From Lunularia cruciata (lineage: Eukaryota; Streptophyta; Marchantiopsida; Lunulariales; Lunulariaceae), in assembly GCA_948567375.1 (NCBI GenBank), contig OX419760.1:4898001-4962000 (forward strand): a stretch of 64,000 bases of DNA, in the 5' to 3' direction. The translations under genes and the position numbers were made by a program. Shown here one piece after another: positions 57,170 through 64,000 of the stretch. The notes beneath the pieces were generated by a model. The model was given only the letters and a program-made list of their open reading frames with translations. It had not been told where the DNA came from and searched no databases. Numbering within the stretch: the stretch's first letter is position 1; every line of letters begins with the position of its first letter.

Positions 57170-57229
57170 CCTTATATGCAACCCATAAAGCATACCAAAC
57201 TTGGTATGCTTTATGGGTTGCATACAAGG
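57170..57229. repeat. Strong hairpin in the lineage F LTR
   Basis: Perfect 24-bp arms (57175-57198 and 57201-57224) around a two-base loop AC; with one mismatch the arms extend to 29 bp. The stem reads TATGCAACCCATAAAGCAT and so on. Confidence 0.9.
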
Positions 57230-57355
57230 CCAAAGCCAAAGCTCATGCTAGGCATTTGGAGTTTTCTCTCATTCAAGTGTCCCAATGTGAATTTCTATTC
57301 TCCTATTTCTCTCCTCGGATTCGGTCTTTTACATTGGTATCAGAGCAAGAATGGG

Positions 57356-57571
57356 ATGGATAAAATTTATGGACCACCAAATCCACTTCCACCAAACCAT
57401 TGGGATTTTTGCATCCAAATACTACCCAAGCATCATTTCATACAATTCATCACCTTGCACTTTGGACAAGATTTTCTACATATGATCACCATATTTGAGG
57501 AACCCTTGGTGCTTCCGATTGTAACTTATGGACAACAGCGGATGTGCTATTTCTATGTGTTTGTAAATTAG
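57356..57571 (+). CDS. Small leader reading frame of lineage F
   Basis: 71 codons starting MDKIYGPPNPLPPNHWDF ten bases after the primer site. It shares LHFGQDF, EPLVLPIVTYG and an aromatic C-terminus with the leader frames in the chromovirus and the A family. No known domain. Confidence 0.5.
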   Translation: MDKIYGPPNPLPPNHWDFCIQILPKHHFIQFITLHFGQDFLHMITIFEEPLVLPIVTYGQQRMCYFYVFVN

Positions 57572-57599
57572 ATAGATTAAGGGTGGTGTGATAGAGTAG

Positions 57600-58577
57600 C
57601 AACCATGGCGGCAATATTTGATGTTATCCTTGCTATGCAACAACAAATCGAGCACCTTACTTGATTGTTGGATGAATGAGATCTTTGACGACAAGAGCAG
57701 GTGGAGTGAGTACCAATTCAAGAAGGAGAAGATCGGATCAGATTCCCTAAACCCAATGTATTTGAAGGCAAGAATCTTTTGGGTTCTCCACTGCACCCAA
57801 AAGATTCTTGTCAAAAGATTGTGTTTGATTGTGAACATTATTTTGAAGCTACCAATCTACAAGACGAGCAAAAAAAGATTCTCTTGGCTTCTAGCCAATT
57901 GGATGGAGAAGCAAAGCTATAGTGGAGATTCTGAGTGGAGCAAGTTGAACAACAAATTGTTGTACCAAGCTTGACATGGGCAGAATTCAAGAGTGCAATA
58001 ATTAGTCGGTTCCAACCTATAAATGCCACACAAGCTGCACGGGATAAGTTGGCAGAGTTGAAATAGATTGGCTCTATAAGAAGTTACATCACACAGTTCC
58101 AAAACACCATCATGCAAATTCCAGATATATTGGAAGGTGAAGCTCTGGATCAATTTGTGAAGGGCTTGAAGGCGAGAACCAAATTAGAGGTAACCATGCG
58201 AGAGCCACGACACTTGGAGGAAACCATGCGGTTGGCTGAACATTTTGATTCCTTAGTGACAACAACTTGGCCTTGACCTCAACCTCCATAGAGCCTACCA
58301 ATACACTACATACAAGTGGAGGAGCCAACACCAATGGTGATTGATGCCATTCAACAAAGACCACTTGGCACGGCAGATAGAGAGAAATTGCAACAAAATG
58401 GTGGTTGTTTTTATTGTTGCCAATTGGGGTATCGCATTGCTGAATGTCCACTCAAGAATGGACAACCTCAACAAGTTGCCCAAGTGGAGGTTGTGGAGTG
58501 GAATGATCAAGGAAACAAAGAATCCAAGTAGGAGATTCCAAGCCGCCTACTAGGTGCTTGATTAGTTCCAATGGGAT
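57600..58577 (+). pseudogene. gag region of lineage F
   Basis: Motifs ATQAARDKLAELK, YITQFQNTIMQIPDI, EALDQFVKGLK and VTMREPRHLEE are typical of a chromovirus-like gag. The C-terminal knuckle is CX2CX4YX4C. Decayed. Confidence 0.7.
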
Positions 58578-61500
58578 TGTGACAACCCGGCAAATATCAC
58601 TTTTGCGGTAATCGGGTAAGTAAAGTTTGTTCTTGGAGAGATACTATTTAGAAATGTCCAAATACGAAGTCAAAAGTCACAATTGCAATTCTTCTTGGTT
58701 TCTTCTTTAATCTCTCAGGTAGAAACTACACCCAGAAGAGAGTAACAAGCTCACAATCTTGACAACTTGTCACGGATACACACACACATAATCACAACAT
58801 AACAAATTCTGTCCAAACAACTCTTGATTGTGATGATTCAGATTCTCCCGAAGACGGCACTTCACTATGAAGAACAATTTTGCCTCAGAATTGTGTTCCA
58901 CCTCTCCACTAAAGGCACAACTTCCTCGATTGAAATTGCTTCATATCAACTTCGTGCTGCACTCACAAATGCAGAATACTACCAACACTACAATTCCTCT
59001 CAGATCTGTCAAGGCATTGCTCCGATGCACTTCATTCAGGATCAAACACATAGAATGAAGATCAAGGCTGCAGATTCCAACATCCACAAACACACTGACT
59101 TGCTCTTCGGAATTCTCCACACACTCACAACTACAAACATGAAATTGACAATCGGAATTAAGCTTAAGCGACGAGCATTGAGAACAACACTTTGCTTTAT
59201 CTATCTTCAGAAATATGAATATTGAATAACATAAGATTGTGAATGCTCCCCTTAAATACTGAAGCAAACGGCAGACTTGCCTACCTATGCACTGCTTCCT
59301 AACATCTCTTCCTACCTGCAGATCCTAATTGACAATCTATCTCTTCATATCTGCCTCTTCCGATCTCAAAATTGATACTTATCCTGATCCAATGTCTACC
59401 TCATCATCGGCTTCCAAACCTGATGATCTTCCTACTATTTCTCCTTCTTCAAGTATAGCTAATTCTACCAATTCTTTCACTAATTCTACTACTTCTACAC
59501 TAGGAACTATAATTGAGCTCAAGAGTGACTTATCTAACTCTCTATCTCCTTACCCACTCCTCTCTAATGTGTCAATTATCAAGTCCAATGACACTTGAAT
59601 TCCTACTTCTACAACATCGGGTTTCTGCTCCACTATCACACTATTATGAATTTTCTCTAACTTTGAATTAACCAAATCTAATCAAAGACTAAAATTATTC
59701 TCTACTTCTAACATCTTCCGATCTACGCGCTCTCTCAATCAGATCAACAAGGTGTTCATGTCCACATCCTTGGCTTTTCTCTTCCAAGTTTCTTGCACAA
59801 GTAACTTCAACTCATGTAGGCGGGCTTCTTCTAACCTCCCTTCAGCCTCCGTGCTTATAAGTGCTCTCAACTTCCCCGCAACTTCTCCCACTAATTCCGA
59901 TGTATATCCTCGAGAATGTTCAACCCTCAACTCCTCACGATACATCTTCAACTCGTCTTTGTACTCCGCAACGAGCATCTTCTTCTCTTTTGCATACTGC
60001 GTGCTCTGCCTTTCCGTGCTCCTGACAAGTTCTTGTAATCGTTCCTCTTCTTCTTGCCTGGCTGTTAACTCTCTCTGCCATGCTTGATCCTTTGCCGCTG
60101 CACTCTTCTTCAAACTATCCAACTCCTGCTCCATTACGATCGTCATTGCCTTCAAATGGACATTCTCGATGTGCACATCACTCACTTCCTCCTTCATCTT
60201 GCTCAGCCACATCGCCTATTCCATTAATTCTCCGGCTCGCCTCTGCAGTTCTTTCTCTTTTACCTCGCAGCTTTCTTGTAACATGGTAAGAGTCTTCTTT
60301 GTCAAGCCCTCTTCCCTCCAAAGTTCTTCCACTTCTTTAATTCTTCGGACTTGTTGCTCTTGCAACCCCTTTACTTCACTCATCAAATGCATCACCACCT
60401 GCAACTCGTTCATCCCCTTCCTACGATCTTGGGGAATTACCTTCCGATGATCCTTCAGTAGCTCCAGCAATGGTGTGACTACCTTCGTTAAATATGATAT
60501 CCCACCAAAATTCCCTTCCTCTTCATCGCCATCTTCGTCTTGAGTCTTCACCTCCGTCATCGGCTCCTTCATCCAAAGTCGCGATCTTCGTATCTTTAGA
60601 GACATCGTGTCAGTACTTTCTTTGTCTTTGCCTCTTGAACTCGGCCCCGCGGGATACTCCTCCTTTTCTTCTGGTCTTGGCTTATTCACCACCATTGCCT
60701 GACAAGCTTCACTAACTGCCATGGATTGCTGAACTTCTGGCTCCCCATCACTATCACTCCCGGACTCCTCACTTTTTAAGGTGAGCTCCTCTTCTTCAAA
60801 TTCCTCCTCTTTCGACTCGGTTTCTTCCCTAGACTCTGATCTTGATGATGCGTCTCTCTTCACCTTTGTATTCTTTATAATCAGCCGGCGATTCTTTCTT
60901 TGAGTGGGAGGCGACTTGGCTTCTTCGGGTTTGCCACGTTTCTTTGTCTTCGGACTGGTGATTTCTTTGACCTTCCATTGTCCGGTCATCATTTGCTCGC
61001 AGATGCAGCATATATTGGCGCTCTTCCTCATTTGCTTCCCGTCGTAAATCCAGATGAACGTGAGACACCATATGATGATGCTCCTCTTCGGTCAGCAGGT
61101 TCAACTCGAAGTAGAAATGTATTGCGAACGGTGCAAAATAATGCGGTGGCGAGCCCATTTGCCAATTGATCACCATTTGCCTCGTTTTGTGGTAGAAGCA
61201 CTTTGCCCAATTCACTGGAACTCCAGCAAACATTTGGTAGAAGAAGACGGCTTGTTGCATGTTCACATAGGTGGTTCGTTCTGGTTTGAACATGGCCATC
61301 ATCACCCCCACGATGCTTCTTCAGATCAGATCCCGATAGGACTCCACCTTATATCCATTTGTCGTTCTTGGAGCAAAAAATGAGTTGCAAATCTCCGCCG
61401 TCTCCTCTGCAGCATCACACTTCTGATAGAAGGTGATCCCTGTTGGCTCTCCTGATTCCCTCCCCAATACTAACCTCCAATCCAACTCAGTCCATCGAGC

Positions 61501-62271
61501 CAGATTGCCTCTCTTCCCTTCCACCTTAGGACCCTCTTCACAATTACTGGCAACTATTTTTGCCATCACTTCCGGGAAACTGGAATTCCAGTTCCATGCT
61601 AAGAAAGTAATACAAAGTCTAGTCAAGACTTTGATTCTAGCTTCTACATCTAATCTTCGAATTGCAAAACCTCACACCGCCAGTGCATTGGCCACCTTCT
61701 TCACCATAATCTGTTCTCTCGTTCTACACTGCTGGAAGATGATACCGTCTCTTGGACGAGACACTCTAACGCCCTTGGGATTTCGGAAATTTCACTCTCG
61801 ATGGGCTTCCGGACACGCATTACTACAGGACGACTACTCAAAGGGATTGGAAATTTACTTGGCACATTCAACTTGTCCATGCGTAGTCATAATTTTATAT
61901 TACCCCGAATTGCAGTCATTCTTCAGTCAATTTTAGCTTCGACTTTCTCTCTTCTGCATGCAAATCCCGGTCACTATCAAGACATGCTTCTTCTGCCTCC
62001 GCCGTTTCTTGAAATGTACTTTCTTGCCACGTACCAAGGTTGTTAAACAGTCTTCGTATCTTCTGCGTCTTTTGACCCAAAGACGGTGCTCTTCGGACTT
62101 TTTCTGTCGTACTCCTTTTCCGAGTACCTCCATCATCGGATCCAATGTCGTCTTCTTCAGATGTCCTCCAAAGTTACCTCTATCCATTCTTTGTCCGCGA
62201 TTCAACTTTTAGTGCTTACTTCTTCTCTTAAACACTAATAAACTAGAAAAACAAAAAATGTGGGTACCACA
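58578..62271 (-). mobile_element. B-family solo LTR (3694 bp)
   Basis: TGTGACAACCCGGC to GGGTACCACA. Flanks GGGAT (58573-58577) and AGGAT (62272-62276) agree at four of five bases. Subfamily 2, like 37609-41317. TATA-like box at 61893-61899 (minus). Confidence 0.9.
59390..61900 (-). pseudogene. LTR-borne coding region, solo LTR copy (subfamily 2)
   Basis: Carries FLAWNWNSSFPEVMAK, QAVFFYQMFAGVPVNWAKCF, LRREANEEERQYML, the acidic stretch (EETESKEEEFEEEELTLK), a long coiled coil (LQELVRSTERQSTQYAKEKK) and a decayed C-terminal end. Same architecture as the other copies. Several breaks. Confidence 0.6.
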
Positions 62272-62695
62272 AGGATTGAAGGCTCGACCTATGCAAGTTT
62301 GCTTCACTTGCAAGGTACGATATCTAATCAGGGTTGTAGGATTTTGGTTGATTCTTGAAGTTCAAAGAATTGCATGTCTATGCAAGTAGCAAAGGAATTG
62401 GGTATTCCTATCAAGCCAGTGATTAGAAGTAGTTTGATGATGGCGGATGGTAGAAAGGGTTCTGCATTCCACACCTTGCATCTAGTTACCTTAAAGATTG
62501 GGAAGGAGTATTTAGAGTGTATGAGGTTTGTAGTGGCACCTCTACACTATGATATCATTCTAGGGCTACCGTGGCTTGAATATCATAAAGGTTCAATTTG
62601 ATTTGAATCGACGCCAAATTCAAGTACAACACCAAGGTAGGAATTTTTGATTAGGTTGTTTGGCACCTCTAAGTAAGACACCTAAGAATCGCCAG

Positions 62696-62807
62696 TCCCA
62701 AGATGGGAAGTTTGTTGAGAAGGTAGCCATAGAGCAAACTTGTCAGGGAGATGAGTCCCAAGATGGGAAGTTTGCCAAGAAGGCAACCAAGGAACAAACT
62801 TGGAAGA
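62696..62807. repeat. 60-bp tandem duplication
   Basis: Two copies (62696 and 62756) of a unit beginning TCCCAAGATGGGAAGTTTG, encoding SQDGKF plus a Lys/Glu-rich tail. It sits at the end of the lineage F remnant just before the A-family junction. Confidence 0.8.
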
Positions 62808-62810
62808 GAG

Positions 62811-64000
62811 AAGCTATCAAAATCACAATTCGTATGGAGGAGAGTTTGGAAGGGGATGAGAGTGATTTGGTGGTGAAGGAGGTTGTGCATCCTCCTCAAG
62901 GTTACAAGTATGGTGGAACTTCTCATACTTTGGTGGCAAGGGTTGCACCACAAGTAGTAGTTGCTCCAATTCTTGCACTTCCACCAAAGGATCCACTTCA
63001 AACCATCACAAAACAACTTGCGGATCTCAAGATGAATGTGGTGCAACTATGGGAGACAAAGGTGGATCATAATGTAGGGAGAGGGCCTAGGAGTTATGGA
63101 AAATATCCATATAGAGGAGGCCAACTAGCCAACAATTTCAATGATAGAAATTGTTTTGGTTGTGGAAGAAGAGGCCATCTCCAAAGGAATTGCCCAAATT
63201 CCACTTACCATGGAGGAAGGGGTTATGAGGGAGCCAATAGAGGGAAAGAAGGAGGTAGTGAAACCCAAGTGGCTCCTAATCCAAACATAGGTAAGAAGAT
63301 AGCATCCACAGATGTGGTGGAGAGCAAGTATGAGAAGAGAGAGTGCTCAAACTCCAAGGGTCTTAATTTGGAGTTTTTGGCACAAGAGAAGAAGAGAGCT
63401 TGCTTTGTAGAGGATGTTCACTCTTTGCAAGGATTTACTTCAAACAAGGATACTCTTATGTCTACTAGGAGAACTCGTACCTCAACACCATCAAAAACAA
63501 AGACTCTAAGGGAAGAAGTTGGGGATGGAGGATTTCTTGATTTCAAAGCAACAATGGAACTAGAATGTGTTGGAGGATGTTGGTAGTCACAAGGCTAACA
63601 TCACAGTGGGCCAATTGATTGCTTTGAACCCTACCTTGAGAAAGGAGCTTAGAGGTAGTTTGAGTTCTACAAGGAGCAACAAGAAGAAGAAAGCAAAAGC
63701 TCCAATATCAATTGGGGGGGGGGGGGGAGGTGGATGCCAAGCCAGCACCATGGGAGGCTTGTGAACAGTCAATGGTCACAACATCAAGGATGCATTGGTT
63801 GATGGAGGATCAGCAGTGAATGCCATGTCAGAAAGGTTGATGAAGAAGTAGGGTATGATACCCTCAAGACCTTCAACATTGGTGGTGAGCATGGCAAACA
63901 AGCAACAAGTTTGATCAATAAGGGTGATGGATAAAGTGGTAGTTTCAGTTATGGGAGTTCAAAATCTCATGACTTTCCAAGTCTTGAAGGATTCAAGCTA
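62811..64000 (+). mobile_element. A-family fragment, cut by the window end
   Basis: Starts abruptly inside gag at 'gaagctatc' (matching about 4984 of the A element), with zinc knuckle CFGCGRRGHLQRNC near 63160 and protease sequence to the edge. No LTR or leader at its left side. A few breaks. It continues outside the window. Confidence 0.88.

Larger units (their letters stand above)
56947..62810 (+). mobile_element. Decayed Ty3/gypsy element of lineage F, split by a B solo LTR
   Basis: Pieces 56947-58577 and 62272-62810. LTR end at 57333 (TTTTACA), primer site TGGTATCAGAGC at 57335-57346, small leader frame 57356-57571, gag about 57600-58550 with a drifted knuckle CFYCCQLGYRIAEC, and protease 62280-62600 (LVDS, then DIILGLPWLEY). 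The LTR start was not found; the chromovirus insertion may have split this LTR. The element is cut at about 62811 by A-family sequence, so reverse transcriptase onwards is missing. Many breaks; old. The tRNA-Met primer separates it from A and B. Confidence 0.75.

Noticed and set aside
57335-57346. TGGTATCAGAGC as part of a tRNA gene
   Set aside because: Only 12 bases match; it is the primer-binding site next to an LTR end, with no cloverleaf around it.
62660-63586. One 308-codon protein spanning the lineage F end and A-family gag
   Set aside because: It is a chance open frame across a joint between two unrelated fossils, not a gene of either.

Overview
This 64 kb window looks like the repeat-packed part of a large land-plant nuclear genome. 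Every stretch with a recognisable family is an LTR retrotransposon of the Ty3/gypsy group or a piece of one. No host gene, tRNA, rRNA or microbial gene was recognised. The plant clade cannot be fixed from the sequence: tRNA-Asp-type and tRNA-Met-type primer sites, a chromovirus with a chromodomain and very long LTRs all say plant, and the nesting suits a fern, lycophyte, bryophyte or conifer as well as a repeat-rich angiosperm.

Layout. 1-2233 (minus): broken A-family element, ending in 64 bp of its LTR. 2234-10038 (plus): nearly whole A-family element with 677-bp LTRs about 0.9% apart. 10048-10842 (plus): decayed chromovirus LTR joined to a reverse-transcriptase scrap. 10843-13854 (minus): decayed gypsy element of a third lineage. 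13855-14785: two A-family LTR pieces, head to head. 14786-28130 (minus): B-family element of 13.3 kb whose LTRs are 3.4-3.8 kb and each contain a coding region. 28131-35556 (plus): decayed A-family element split by a B-family solo LTR (30418-32391). 35557-45121 (minus): decayed A-family element split by a B solo LTR (37609-41317). 45122-50341: an unrecognised minus-strand coding remnant with a zinc-knuckle-like motif, split by a B solo LTR (45565-49334). 50342-56946 (minus): nearly whole chromovirus with a perfect 5-bp target duplication. 56947-62810 (plus): fourth lineage (F), split by a B solo LTR (58578-62271). 62811-64000 (plus): A-family piece running off the window.

The main result is the B family. 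Six copies of a roughly 3.7 kb unit, all in one orientation, are identified as LTRs because two of them bracket a gag-pol interior with a primer-binding site at one end and a polypurine tract at the other, and because the isolated copies carry 5-bp target duplications. Each fuller LTR holds, downstream of a conserved TATA-like box, a long sense-strand coding region: a basic and globular N-terminal part, an acidic middle, a coiled coil and a conserved DEVDIGS C-terminus. An LTR with its own large protein-coding region is unusual. A second result is a small leader reading frame (about 55-75 codons) just after the primer site in three otherwise different lineages (A, the chromovirus, and F), with a shared LG/FG...P...PVV pattern.

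Relative order from nesting: the decayed fragments and the unknown coding remnant are oldest; B-family insertions came later and mostly survive as solo LTRs; the chromovirus and the A element at 2234-10038 are the youngest by LTR identity. The elements are described as fossils: spans, families, parts and approximate condition only.
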